A stretch of 64,000 nucleotides of DNA from positions 44,424,114 through 44,488,113 of the forward strand of contig OX421500.1 of NCBI GenBank assembly GCA_949126835.1, in the 5' to 3' direction. Positions 21,601 to 32,700 of the stretch are shown here, piece by piece (within the stretch, counting starts at the first letter, position 1; each line of letters begins with the position of its first letter). The notes beneath the pieces are model-generated. The model worked only from the letters and a program-made list of their open reading frames with translations. It was not told the origin of the DNA and ran no database searches. This DNA is from Anisus vortex. Taxonomy: Eukaryota > Mollusca > Gastropoda > Planorbidae. The translations under genes were made by a program, and so were the position numbers.

Positions 21601-24600
21601 GTGGTGATCCGCAGAAGCGCTGTCTCAGTGCTGTGATGGTGGCGATACGCAGACTGGTGCGCGGGCATCAGCGAATGTAGAGACAGATGGGCATTTAACT
21701 GCTCGAGGACAACACGCTCTAGGATCTTGGAAAGGAAGGGTAGATTGGATACTGGGCGGTAGTTCTTGCACTCATTTACAAGTAGACCATTGCATCCAAT
21801 CCAGTTTTCCAGTTTTAAAACAACCAATGAATAGATGCTTATTCTAAAAGTAAATATTTTTGTTTTTTTTTTTGGTTGAGGAAAAGTAGAGCATGTAATT
21901 ATGGAAATTGGTGAAAAATGGTGATAATAATGTTACAGCATCTTTTCTTTAAATTTAGTCAAGCATCTTCTGAGAAAAATATTATTGCGTCCTATATGTA
22001 CACATGGTTTGAGTCTAGCCTTTTAGTGAAATGTAGCTGGTTGATTTTCCTGACTATTTCAGTCAACCCATTCCTAGCTTAAATGCATTTTTGTTCCATT
22101 TTGTGTCAATATTATTGGGTGAAATGTATTAATCAATATAATATGTCTTTATTATTGTTATCTGTTTTTCTCTTTCATGAAGATTTTGAATTCCATAACT
22201 GAAGAAATACTAGACTGTTCCAAAGGTTTCTCCAGCCTGTATAGTCAAGTTGAGTTTATTAAAGACAGCTTTAAACAGCGCAGTAAGTTTTTGTGCAGAA
22301 GTTTGTTACAAATCAGCAGTTTTAGTCTAACCAGAGAAACATGTTCAGTAGAAAACATCCTAATTGGTTTTGTATCATTCTGAGCTCCACACACTCCAAC
22401 ACACTCCCACACACTCCACACCAAGTAAAGGAAGTGGTATCCCTTCTGACCAAATTAAACAATGGGGCCGGTGAAGCAGCGTTCACCAGTTTCTGTGACC
22501 ATGGCATAGTAGGTGATTGTGTGGCCAGCACTATGCACAGCCGCCTTTACTTTACCCCCAACTAAGGAAAAAATGGTAGCCACCACCAGGATTTGAACCC
22601 AGAATCTTCGGATCGCCAGTCGAAGGCGCTGCCACTAGTCAATTAAATAACAAGATCTCTAGATTTCTTTAATTAATTTCAAACAGTTTCACACAGAAGA
22701 TATCACCTGTTTATAAATCACCTGTTTTCTTTTTATAGAATATCTAGAATTTAAGAAATTTGTTTCCGAAGAAAACAACATGCGAACAATAATTGAAAAA
22801 TTACTCTGTTGTAAATAACAAAGTTTTTGATATTTTTGTTTATTCAAGTTTAAAGGTTCATTTATTGAGTCTATGTGTAATTATTTCTGAATAATGCAAC
22901 TATTCGATGAACCTTTTATACTTATTTCAACTTCACCAGATGAAGATTTGTATTTACTAATTCACAATATTGACGGGGTCCTTCTGCGCTCAGAAAAGTC
23001 CCAGTCAATTCTCAGCGGCCTGGCAGAAGTTGAAGGAATTCATCTGATTGGTTCCGTGGATCACATCAATGCTGCATTCAGTGAGTAACTCTTCTTTACA
23101 GTTTGGGTACAATACGCACAGTCTTGGAGTTATGTTCCGCTGGGTACAATACGCAGAGTCTTGGAGTTATGTGCCGCTGGGTACAATACGCACAGTCTTG
23201 GAGTTAGGTGCCGCTGGGTACAATACCTTTACTTTACGCACAGTCTTGGAGTTATGTGCCGCTGGGTACAATACGCAGAGTCTTGGAGTTATGTGCCGCT
23301 GGGTACAATACGCACAGTCTTGGAGTTAGGTGCCGCTGGGTACAATACCTTTACTTTACGCACAGTCTTAGAGTTATGTGCCGCCCACTACGGCAGTAGA
23401 AATATAACCAAGGGATACTGGTAATAAAATTAAAATGCTTGCAATGTAAAAAAAAAAATTTGTTAGAATTAGCAATCCATTCAATTTGATCTGCCGTAAA
23501 ATCTTAAGTATAAACCACACTTGTTTATCCAAATTTTTGTGTCCGAGAAAGGAGTATGAACACGTGTAAATCAAAAAAAAATTCCCCTAGGTTCAGATAT
23601 AAACTGAAATTGACGTATAGGCTACCGTAAGCAGTACTGTAAGACTAGACTTGTAAAAAATGAATAAGAAATCTAAAATGTTATCGAATGTAACAATTAA
23701 TCTAATTTTATCAATGTGTTTTTTTGTTATAATTAAATATTTGATCTTCCATACTATAAATAAATAAAAACTGACAAACAGCAACAGTGAAAAATAAAAA
23801 AATGGATCAAGAAATTATATAGGTAGCCTACACAAAATGGATTTTTTTTTAGTGTGTCTTATACACATGAACTTCAATATTACTTGTTTTTCATCTTCCA
23901 AAGTATACCTGTGGCTTATATTGAAGATTTTACGGTAAATAATTGTTTAGTGTATATAAGAATACATTTGGCATGATAAATTAAAATGCACTAATATTTA
24001 AAGTACAAATTTTTTTGTAATATGTTTTCTAAATCCTAAAAAAAAACTTTATCCAAACCAAGTTACTCTGATTCTCCTTAAGCAAGTAAGACAAGAAAAA
24101 ACATTATCTTTAGAATGTAAACTTAACATTATCAAGGGTTTTGAAAACAGAATTGAAGACATTATGTCTAATAAAAGAAAGCATTGTATCATTAGATGAA
24201 GTTATTAAATAAACTTTTTTGCCATTGAAATAAAAATTGTAGGTAATTACTGCAAAGATCTATTGTTTCAGTTACTTTTCTTTTAAGCAAGTGTTTTGTT
24301 AGTCACTTGATTATAATATTTAGTTTAAATTAATTTTTCTAAATGTTTTCAATAATTATTATATTTTTTAAATTATTAGATCCAGCCTAGATTTTTCTGT
24401 TCATTGTAGTTTATCTGTAACTTATAGGCCTATTAAATTTTTTCAAGGGCAGCGCAGTGGAATTTAGTTTGTCTTTTATAAATTTGTGCACTTGCTTTTT
24501 TTAAAAATGTTAATGAAATAATTTAAGTACTGGACCGTCTTTCAGTGTGGGACCAAAACAAATACTGCCGTCTCCGCTGGTTGTGGTATGAAACGACCAC

Positions 24601-27600
24601 GTTCGTGAACTACGAGGCAGAAAACTCATACGAGAATTCTCTGATGGTGCAGCAGTCTGGCTCCCTGGCACTAAGCTCCCTGGTGCATGTCATGAGGAGC
24701 CTCACCCCCAACGCTCGCCAGGTGTTTCTTCTGCTTGCAGGTTACCAGTTGGAGAATCAAAACAACCCAAATTATACAGGTAGGTGATTTCTTATGTGTG
24801 AAACTGTTTGAAACTTATTTAAGAAATCAATATCGGAGATCTTGTTATTTAATTGACTAATACTTGGCACTGTGGTCCGGCATCTGGTCCAGCAACACAT
24901 CGTTTAGATTGATAGCCTGAAGGTCTCGGCTTCAAACTCGTGGACTTTTTTCTACCCTAGGGCTGGAGGGCGTCCCTTAGTCTAACTAACTCTGATGGGT
25001 ATCTGATGTTAATTGGGGAAAAGGAGGCTAGGTATTCTGCTGGCCACACCGTCATTTGCTGAAATACGTATTATTTTCCTCTAGCGTGGCAAGAGCCAGA
25101 GAGAGTCAGTTTACTTCCAGTTCTGCTGAGAAGCCAGCCATCGTTATTTTATATTGCACATATTGTTTGCCAACCTCGTGTGACACTGCCAGCTAAATAT
25201 TTATATCTGTACAGTTTCCTCATACATTACTGCTGAATTTTGTTTTATCCACATTGGAATTTTCTTGTAGTACTTCAAATTTTTTAAGTCCAATCCAAAC
25301 CCTGAAGATTCAGTGATACATATAACAATTGACTTAAATTGTAGTTTGAATGTTGTAAACAATCATTAGCTTTCAATTAGCATTTTTTGTTTGGCATTCC
25401 TTCACCGTAATAAAAAAAATATCAAACATATAAAAACCTGACATTATCAACCACCATCTCAGATAATATGTTCTTATTGACTTTCACAGTTCTGATGCCA
25501 ATCTTATTTATTGTATGCATGGGACCATATCTGTCATATTAATTGGATGTATTTGAACATAGATCTATGACATTTATAAAGTATGTACCACAAGTTGTAA
25601 ACAAAAATTTTGTTGTGAAGCTTACAATGACTTCATGTCCTATCAATTGCATATACAGTATTAAATGTCTTCCTGCAGGCATGTCATTTCAAAGTTTGTA
25701 CCACAAGTGTCGTGAAGCCTTCCTGGTGAACAGTGACCTGACACTACAGGCCCAGCTGGTAGAATTTAAAGATCATCGTTTAATCAGATCAAAAAAGGTA
25801 AATCACTAGATAACAAATTGTTTATACCGTCTTACGGAAATGATGACGTCGATGTGACGTCCACGATATTAAAAGGGTTAACTCATTTGCTACTATTGCG
25901 ACTGAATGCGGCATACCCCCCTCCGTACTAATGCGCCCAAAAGCGGCGGCCACGTGTGTGACTAACCTGTTGTCATTTATTGATTTTTCGCCATGCATTC
26001 TGTGGGGGTGTTTTTACTGTACTTTCAATGTACGGGTAGTTTTCACTGGCCTTTCGTCTTGTAATACTTTTTTTATAGCCTTCCCCTTTAATTTTTTACT
26101 TTATTAATCAATAGCTATATACCTCCAAATATAACATTTAACATCAGTTCTGATATTAAGGATGCTGCAGATATAGACTTAGATGAATTTCCATTACAAC
26201 TCGATTCGTGGGCTTTATGATACTTTATCGGACTTTGACGCTAGGGCTAGTGAAAATATTTAGCCAAATCCTAGGGTCTCAACCACTGATCTATAAAAAG
26301 AATGGATTGCACCTTCTTAATAAATTGGTTTGAGCAAAGTGAAGAAAAGAACTGATCTATAGAAGAAAACTAAAAATTTCCACTGCACTTACAGATATAA
26401 ACAAAATTGTGTCTAAAACTTACTGTGCCACTGATCTATAAATAGATCTTAACGAAATTTATGTTACTGCCATTTTACACAATATACATATGAATTGTTG
26501 CTGTCAAGATTCTGACTTCTTATTATTAATATAAAACTAACAATAATACGATCAAAAGAAAACAAATACCAAACAATAAAAAAAGTTAATGATAAAAAAA
26601 GTAGACAGCAATATTTCGCAGTACGGGAAAACCCGGTCCTGAACACACAATAAATTTGAAAGCAATTCAAAGGGACATCATTTGGAAACTGCGCCCATTG
26701 TATAACCTTAACATACGGTGATTAGTAATAGGTCTAAGTATATGTTAAAAAATAAATTAACGAATTAAGCAATATTGTTAAAAAAAATAAAACTTTATTT
26801 TGGAGGACGTTTCTAATTTATACATTTAACTTTTAACCCGATTATTCAAACGGCTTAGGAGAATGTAGAGCAGAAACAAACATCTAAATAAATAAACAAA
26901 CTCACAGTAATTTAAATTATATATACTGATCAGTGACAGTATAAACAAAATGGGGGAAATTTCGTCAAGAATGTTACTTCCGAGCCTAATCCATTCTTTT
27001 TAGAGATCAGTGGTCTCAACACTCAGCGAATGATTATACCGATAATTTGACATTTTATAAGTATAAAAGTATACATTTCCAGAAAGCTAAGATAGTTATC
27101 TATTTTAAGATGTAATTTTTATTAACTTTGGGGAATATTTAGTCATAGAAAAAATTTAAAAATAATTTACTAAATTTAATGAGGAGTTCCTTCCCTTTGG
27201 CAAGTATTTTTAGAAAGTAGGTTAGTAGCAAATGAGTTAAAACAAGCAAAGTATATTGATCCACCAAATCAACAAGAACTTTCAATTGTGGAAGAGGGAA
27301 GATCTGTTTTCTTAGACTGATATTTAGTGTTTATGGTTTCCAGTTCTCTTGCACAACATTCAAGGCAAATTCAATTGGCTATTGCATTGGCTAACACACT
27401 AGACAGCCACCTACCAGTGTCAGGCGTTCATCAGAGCTGGGTAGATTAGTGGCACCGTCCAGTCTAGGCCTGGTAGACTAGTGGTACTGTCCAGACCTGG
27501 CTAGGGTCTGTCCTCTTTAAATGACATTTCACTGGTGCTTTGTTTTAACTGTCTTCTATTCGCCCAGGCTGCAAATCTTTTGTCTCTCATACAGTCAGGA

Positions 27601-27832
27601 GAACACAGTTTGAAGTACTGGTACTCTTATTAGGAACTCATTTCATGCTGTCACTTGCTTATTAATTTATGAAAATAATTTACATTACTAGTTTCTACAC
27701 AAAAGTTGTTTTTTTTTTAATACAAAACATTCAACTTTTCTCTTCTAGAACTTTGAAGGTGTTGAACATCTAACCATTCCCATTGACAAAGCAACATTGA
27801 AGCAATTTCTACAGGAACACAAAGCCACATAG
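9670..27832 (+). CDS. ORC2: Origin recognition complex subunit 2
   Basis: ORC2 is a core subunit of the six-protein complex that marks replication origins and helps load the MCM helicase in the nucleus. Exons: 9670-9775, 10327-10440, 11735-11821, 12185-12331, 13439-13540, 17346-17452, 18693-18898, 20046-20178, 22183-22282, 22940-23080, 24546-24779, 25679-25797, 27749-27832. They total 1,680 nt, join in frame at GT-AG borders and give 559 residues (human about 577). Residues 1-221 are low complexity with possible CDK sites (TPKK, TPPR, SPAR, TPYR) and an acidic Ser/Glu stretch in exon 6. The conserved core begins around SDRTL. Recognised blocks are [64 protein letters not shown] and [20 protein letters not shown] (winged helix), ending [12 protein letters not shown]. 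The first exon ([12 protein letters not shown]...) is the least certain; it is supported by its donor, phase and a human-like MSK start. A possible polyadenylation signal is at 28001. Confidence 0.94.
10470..11191. mobile_element. DNA transposon remnant with 8-bp duplication, split by a second transposon
   Basis: TGGCTATTCGGACCC at about 10474-10488 is inverted as GGGTCCGAATAGCC at about 11172-11185, with an extra inverted copy at about 11138. The octamer TAATCATT flanks the whole unit (10462-10469 and 11192-11199), which supports a family with an 8-bp target duplication. It lies in ORC2 intron 2 and contains the element at 10504-11000. Confidence 0.65.
10504..11000. mobile_element. pogo/Tigger-like MITE with TA target duplication
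   Basis: The ends are CAGTAGAAGTCCATTAGTCC and an inverted GGATTATCGTACTTCTACTG. The TA dinucleotide flanks both ends (10502-10503 and 11001-11002). CAGTA-rich ends with CCGG near the terminus are typical of Tigger/jerky-type elements. No transposase frame. It is nested in the element at 10470-11191. Confidence 0.75.
11230..11400 (-). mobile_element. Hairpin-tail LINE 3' end fragment
   Basis: On the minus strand this shows GGAATGGGTTGCC-like sequence, then GGACGCAATAATCTTCTTTATAGAAGGAGCATCTGTAATG, the same tail as 1561-2065. One arm carries a G-to-A change (GCATC for GCGTC), consistent with CpG decay. It is in ORC2 intron 2. Confidence 0.65.
12483..12652. repeat. 43-bp minisatellite, 4 copies, in ORC2 intron 4
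   Basis: Units contain AATGGGGATGCTCAGTTATC and AGCATGCAGTAAATTGTTAA. The first copy differs slightly (TTAACAGC). Spacing is regular at 43 bp. Confidence 0.9.
12936..13097. mobile_element. MITE with 8-bp target duplication in ORC2 intron 4
   Basis: It begins CAGTGGCGTAGCAAGGGG and ends CCCTAGCAACAACACTG, an imperfect inverted repeat. Flanks CCCTCCAC (12928-12935) and CCCTCCCC (13098-13105) agree at 7 of 8 bases. The interior is GC-rich with palindromic GGGGCCCC-like runs. This fits a hAT-like non-autonomous element. Confidence 0.7.
13590..16802. repeat. 27-bp minisatellite, exactly 119 units, filling most of ORC2 intron 5
   Basis: The array is 3,213 bp, which equals 119 x 27, and one reading frame stays open throughout, so there is no net indel. 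Each unit contains TTTGCATATAC and the acceptor-like TTTCTTCAG. Variants occur after the CAG: CTTAGT (majority), CTAAGT (a block at about 16310-16660 and scattered) and CAAAGT. The CAAAGT form always follows TCCTCAG, so these two changes are linked. Variants concentrate at about 13930-14420 and 16310-16800; the centre is nearly uniform. The 1,136-residue open frame over it is not a gene. Confidence 0.98.
16887..17145 (+). mobile_element. SINE family A in ORC2 intron 5
   Basis: GGGGCATGGTGGCC head, B-box-like CAGTTTTGAATCCTGG, then the family body (TGTCCCAGAGTCTAC, GATGCTGCTTCACAGGCC) and a TACTTTACTTTTT tail. It sits directly between the 27-bp array and exon 6. Confidence 0.8.
18020..18605. 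repeat. 27/28-bp minisatellite, about 20 copies, in ORC2 intron 6
   Basis: Units contain GCCTGTGTATAGAACATTTG and TTTACC, joined by either AAG or AG, giving 28- and 27-bp forms. In the middle the order is often long, long, short, which suggests a multi-unit duplication. Copies at both ends are diverged (TATATAGATC, TTGACC). The array ends about 90 bp before exon 7. Confidence 0.95.
19065..19480 (-). mobile_element. Possible tRNA-derived SINE, third family, in ORC2 intron 7
   Basis: On the minus strand there is a tRNA-like head at about 19365-19435 (GAGTGGATATCGTATCGG, then GACCCGGGTTTGATTCTCC) and, about 270 bp further, CCCGGGCAATGCCGGG-like sequence at about 19089-19105. AT-rich sequence separates the two, so it may be two pieces rather than one element. 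Confidence 0.45.
19683..19782. repeat. 32-bp tandem triplication in ORC2 intron 7
   Basis: Three near-identical copies of a unit containing ACTTATAAATAGTACTGTAC and CTAAACTATTT. Confidence 0.85.
20341..21830 (-). mobile_element. 5'-truncated CR1/L2-like LINE in ORC2 intron 8, antisense to the gene
   Basis: The minus strand encodes the reverse transcriptase core: [43 protein letters not shown], and the FADD catalytic box in [10 protein letters not shown] (about 21168-21827). After a frameshift near 21170 the frame continues to about 20453: [37 protein letters not shown], ending [10 protein letters not shown]. The frame break and the missing 5' part (no endonuclease) make it inactive. The 3' end carries an ATT-type repeat near 20345-20360. 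The copy at 61105-61740 is a close relative. ORC2 splicing must skip about 2 kb here. Confidence 0.88.
21955..22095 (-). mobile_element. Degenerate hairpin-tail LINE 3' fragment in ORC2 intron 8
   Basis: The minus strand retains GGACGCAATAATATTTTTCT and AGAAGATGC, corresponding to the shared LINE tail, and TAGGAATGGGTTGAC upstream of it. The hairpin is damaged. Confidence 0.5.
22436..22637 (-). mobile_element. SINE family A in ORC2 intron 9
   Basis: On plus: GGGGCCGGTGAAGCAGCGTT, CACCAGTTTCTGTGACC, AGCCGCCTTTACTTTACCCC, then GGATTTGAACCCAGAATCTTC (reversed B box). A segment of the body is missing between the ACTAAGG and the head. Confidence 0.8.
22739..22818 (+). other. Possible alternative terminal exon of ORC2
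   Basis: A pyrimidine tract and TAG (TTTCTTTTTATAG) precede a stretch that, joined in phase to exon 9 (ends 22282, phase 1), reads 26 sense codons to a TAA at 22816: [16 protein letters not shown] then [10 protein letters not shown]. It would yield a protein without the winged-helix domain. It has no human ORC2 counterpart known to me and could be chance. Confidence 0.2.
23095..23385. repeat. 37/49-bp minisatellite in ORC2 intron 10
   Basis: Units contain GGGTACAATACGCAGAGTC and TTGGAGTTATGTGCCGCT. Two of them carry an inserted CTTTACTTTACG, so the order is short, short, long repeated twice. It starts about 15 bp after the exon 10 donor at 23081. Confidence 0.9.
23386..24545. other. Remainder of ORC2 intron 10, nothing recognised
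   Basis: AT-rich intron sequence with no tandem array, inverted-repeat element or coding exon visible before the acceptor TTCTTTCAG near 24545. Confidence 0.5.
24865..25075 (+). mobile_element. Degenerate SINE family A in ORC2 intron 11
   Basis: CACTGTGGTCCGGCATC head, GGCTTCAAACTCGTGG B-box relic, then CGTCCCTTAGTCTAAC, GATGGGTATCTGATG and TGCTGGCCACAC. Older than most copies here. Confidence 0.65.
25882..27236. mobile_element. TTAA-flanked inverted-repeat element in ORC2 intron 12
   Basis: TTAA at 25878-25881 followed by CTCATTTGCTACTA, mirrored by TAGTAGCAAATGAG then TTAA at 27237-27240. A TTAA target and short inverted ends suggest piggyBac or Kolobok type. No transposase is recognised. 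A second transposon (26284-27012) is nested inside. Confidence 0.65.
26284..27012. mobile_element. Inverted-repeat transposon with perfect 8-bp duplication, nested
   Basis: The ends are CACTGATCTATAAAAAG and the inverted CTTTTTAGAGATCAGTG; the inverted match extends about 25 bases with one mismatch. GTCTCAAC is duplicated perfectly at 26276-26283 and 27013-27020. Internal copies of ACTGATCTATA occur at about 26351 and 26430. An 8-bp duplication and CA-TG ends fit hAT; no transposase frame is seen. Confidence 0.75.
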
Positions 27833-28099
27833 ATTTGAAGGATAAAATGAAAATATTTTTTACTTCAAGAAACTCATGACAATTTATATACCGGTACACA
27901 AACTCTCTACTGATGGTACTGTAACACAACTGCTTATTATGATCTGTTTTTTTTGCTCTTTATTTATGATCTTTTTATTTGTAAATGTACAACTTAAGGA
28001 AATAAAGAAGAAATGTATACACTCTATAAACAAGCTTTTGTCCATCCATTATCAGCTGCGAGTCAAGATTGTTTTTAAATTTATTTCCAAAACATGAAG
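27833..28099 (+). other. ORC2 3' UTR with possible polyadenylation signal
   Basis: AATAAA at 28001-28006 lies about 170 bp past the ORC2 stop codon. The transcript end itself is not visible. Confidence 0.45.
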
Positions 28100-28350
28100 A
28101 ATTATATCGGACCAAATTGATCCATAGGGCCGGTGAAGCAGCCTTTATCATTTTCTGTGGCATACTAGGGGATTGTGTGGCCAACACCATGCGCAGCTGC
28201 CTTTACTTTACCACATCTAAGGTCAGGTGCCCATCAGAACTGGGTAGACTCTAGAACACCCTTTAGACCAGGGGAAAAATCCTAGCCTGCACTATGATTC
28301 AAACCCAGGACCTTCAGTATGCCAGACGAACGCGCAGCACAGCCATCCTA
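28100..28350 (-). mobile_element. SINE family A between ORC2 and DARS1
   Basis: On plus: GGACCAAATTGATCCATAGG, GCCGGTGAAGCAGCC, GGGGATTGTGTGGCC, CTGGGTAGACTC, then ATTCAAACCCAGGACC (reversed B box). Inserted just past the ORC2 polyadenylation signal. Confidence 0.85.
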
Positions 28351-29756
28351 TTTCACAAAAAATTAAATTACTATTTTTTTAGTCTTTCCACATTTCAAAT
28401 AATGTTCATCACTAAACATATTCTAGGGGTAGAAATTGAATAATGGAGAAAGAAAGAAATATTGTAGGTAGAAATAAAATACTAGATACGTGGAGTGGGA
28501 TATCTATAGTGCAGTGTAGAACTAAAAGTAAGCAAGATTATCCAATAGAATTCCAACAATTGCTTAGTGATTAAACTCAAATTATTTTTTGACAATTTTC
28601 AAGATTTTCTGGCCATTATTATTGTTCTATTATAAAGGTCAAAGTTCATTGATTCCAAATCAAATATTCTCAATTGAAGTTTTTGTTCATGTGTTTGAAA
28701 CACATCTCTGGTGAAGTAAATACATATTCCATTCTCTCTGGCCAAATAAGTCTGGAGCTTGATTTTTGGGCAGATCTGTTTAGCTGGACAAAACTATGGT
28801 GGATTATATCAGATCAGCCTTCCAGGGGCAGTCACTATTGTATGTTTACTCTTAGTGGGTTATCTTTCCCTTTTTTTTAATACATTAACCAGAACACACA
28901 CTGATAGACTTGTACCTGCAGCATTTCATTAAATTTAATGAGGTTGGAACAGCACACATTCTAAATGTAACAGCACACATTCTTAATGTACAAAAATTAC
29001 TTCACAATAATTAATTTAAGTAAGTTTCCACAAGAAAGTGATCAATATTGTATAATAATTTTATTTGGGATTTATTTAAATAACAAATGTGACACACAAT
29101 AACTTAGATTTAGTTTCTAGTTGACCAGCCACCAATTGACTTCCTTCCCTTTGACTTAACAAATTAAAGATTGAGTTCATTACTATTACAAATGTGGGAA
29201 ACAATGTATTAAGTAATGAATAAATGTACAATCATTACACTTACACACAAACAATTCTTCATGAGAATTATGTAACAACAATGTAAGTTCTATATACTGC
29301 ATCAATTATAGTATTATGTTCTGCTAGTATATGAATGATTGAGCTGGTAATACAAACAGATCAAAACATAAATAAATATATACTAATGAAGCAGATCTGC
29401 TTTTAACATTGTAAACTGTACCATAGATAATGATGACATAATGATGTAGGTTTTTAAACAAGAAGGGTTGCTATAACATTTCTTTGGCCATGATATGAAC
29501 CGACATTAATTGTGAGTTTTAATAACAACATTACATTACAAGAACATACAAGCAAATACCATAAGTACATCAACAAGCTGAGGTTAAGAGATGTTAAACA
29601 ATAGCGGGTTAACTGATACTTCATAGAGATGCAACACTTTGGATGAGTTCAAGCTACATTGAAACAAAAGGAAACATTTGAATAAAATATTCAGGCGGAG
29701 ACTGTCGATACATTGACAACAGTACACAGTGGGTTCCCTACTACCGGAAGTCTCGC
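28351..29756. other. Convergent spacer and DARS1 3' UTR
   Basis: No gene. On the minus strand possible AATAAA signals for DARS1 lie at 29060-29065 and 29071-29076, giving a 3' UTR of about 700 nt. No shared terminator structure between ORC2 and DARS1 was found. Confidence 0.35.
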
Positions 29757-32700
29757 TTAAGGGGTCAACCTCTTGGGGTCACGGGGGAACAGAGATGTCT
29801 TCCTGACATTGTCCAGTCCAAGATACAACATGGTCACTCGCTCTAGACCTGAAAGTAGAAGACAACATATTGACATTGACATGGTCAGCTGAACACATCA
29901 GAAAATGATAATATAATCTTTATAAAATACATCTATCACACCACAACATTTAGAATCAAATGCAAAAATAAACAGCATTGAAAAGGATTCATCAATCAGT
30001 GGGAGAAATAATTCTTTGTCAAATGTGTCCAGACATTAGGAGTTAGAGATTCCTTTCTTACTGTAGTTATACAGCAATGAACAAGATAAATGAAAGAATC
30101 TCTTGACTAATTATTTAACCCTTTTCTACCAACCTACTTTCTTGCTCTGCAGACCTCCATTACCGGCTATTATTTTACTAATTACTCCCCAGACTTTATT
30201 TTAGAATGGCTGAAACATTCCAAATTACTTTTTTATTTGTAAAAAGTTATAATAACATGTAGATAGTAAATTGCTTTAACAACTTGCTTTAAACATAACA
30301 ACTTACCTTATTAGAATAATCTAATTCTTAAAATAATTGGATTCATTCATAATATTTATTCATAAGAAAAAGGTAGCTTGTAAGCTACCAATAGAACAGT
30401 ACTTTCAATTTGAAAAAAAAACTCAGTAATTTGTCAAATTTTGTAATTTAAAAAGCAAAAATAAAGTTCTACTATTAAGCTATCAAATCAACATTCCGCC
30501 CAAGACTATGGTGAAAGGTTAGATCCTTTTTTTTGTTCTGTAGACACCCTTCATTGAGGGTAATGTATGCACCAGGGCCACAGGGAATTGACTTGGATGA
30601 TGAAAATATATGTGCTTGGGGCGGAGGGGGAAAAAGTAGGTTGATGGTAATATACACGCCTGAGGCTGTAAGGGTTAACAGTTGAAATATATTTAGAAGT
30701 GTAAAAAAACAAAAAACTAACTTTAGTTGTAACTTACCAATACCACCACCGCCGTGGGGTGGAGCACCGTATCGGAAACTGTCAATGTAACCTTTGACCT
30801 TGTCCAGGTCTGTTGAGATGGAGAACAAAATAAGATGTATAAATTATGGATGCAGTTACTAACATACCAAAAGTAAAACGGCTACCTAAAGCCAAAGTGA
30901 CATTAACTTGCCTAGATCTGCCTGCAACAAAACTGATGAGCAGTATTTCAATAATTATATTACTACACACATTTCTTTGCATATTGATATTGTTATTAAT
31001 TAAGGTAAATGTAAGTTTATATAGAACTTATATAGAACCCTAATTCAACCTTGCGAACCAATAACTACCGCTAATTAAAATTTAAAATGCTCAATTAAAA
31101 TATCTTTCTCTTTCAAATTGAAAATAACTCTATCATTTTAGGAGTACCCTATGGACCAAACTGATCATAGGGCTGCTGAAGCAGTGTTCACCAGTTTCTG
31201 TAACCACTGCATACTAGGGAATGTGTGGCCAGCACAATGCCCAGCCGCCTGTACTTTACCCCGACTAATGTCATGAACCCATCACAGCTATATAGACTCA
31301 GGGCCACCCTCAAGTACCGGGAAACAAATCCTGGCCTCCACCAGGATTTGAAGCCAGAACCTTCGGATTGCCAGTTGAATGTGCTGCCGGCCACCGTGTC
31401 CCATAACTCAAACATATCAGACCATTAACATTTAACATACCAACAATCAAAGTAATATCAGTGTCAATTCTAGGGCGCAATCGCGCGAGATTTTTGCGTT
31501 TTTTTGGACCTGATCGCAAAAAAAGAATCCCAGTGCGACCCTCTGATCGCTTTTTCCGTATGGAGCTCGCATAATTGACAAACCAGTGCGAGTCTTAAAA
31601 AATCAGTCTTCAAAAGGAGCTCACCAAAAATTATCCGAAAATGTCCAAAAAATAAGTTTAATTGTTGTTACTGTCCGATACGGTAACTACTTTTAACTAG
31701 TCTAGTATTCCCGAATGTTCGTTTCTTTCTTTAATCGGTAAAATACGTTTACGTTTTCCGGCGCTTAAAAAAATCCCACCGAAAATGTCCGAAAAATACG
31801 GTAAACGGCCTTTACGGTCCGATGCGGTAGTTGGTATTAGTAATACTATTACCGTATATTTCCTACTTTTTTTTATTGTCGGAATCTTTTCCGTTTTTTT
31901 TTATAAGTTGCACAGCGCGCGATGTTTGACATCTTTAACATGAGTTTCTAAATTAATTTTTTTAATCAGCCTGCTAAAAATAAAAACACTCGAGTCTAGT
32001 AATTGCACAAGATCCCTCTGTTTCAATTATCAACGACGTTGTAGCTCTACCAGTTTTACTGGGCCTAAGCGGTGTAGGCCTACGTGAGTAAAATGCCGTT
32101 GATTAAATAAAATACTAAAGCTCGGCATCCAGCACACACACACAAAACTTTAACAAGCAAGGTTTCTAAAATATCGCCAGGAATTAGGGATAATTAAGCG
32201 AAAATCATTCTCCTATTTCAGTAAAAGTTTTTTTTATCTAGGCCTACTGCTTTGTCACCTCTAATACAGATACAAATACTGCTGTTGTGAAGGCTGAGGC
32301 TATGTTAGGGTATCAGCTTATTACAAATGATTACTTCTTTATTACTTCTTTGTGCAGCACATAGTTTACTTCTGACTTAATAGAAATGTTTCCAGAGTCA
32401 ACCATAACTACATTTCACTGTAGCAAATCAATCTAAGCTTATCTGTTTTTAAAGTGTAAAATAGTCCCGCTACCAAAGGATGAAACAGTTACATTTACAA
32501 TTTCTACAGATGGTAGCAATGATATTGGATCATTTCCACAATTCACCTTAGCTACTAAAACTGTAGTACAATAACAAGAGATGTATTACTCTGTTATAGC
32601 AAAATTTGTTAGTTATAAAGCTTGAGACATTTCTACAACTTCAAAAGTAGCTATTGATACCACATGGAGAGAACTGGTGATGAAGGATAAAGGACTAGTT

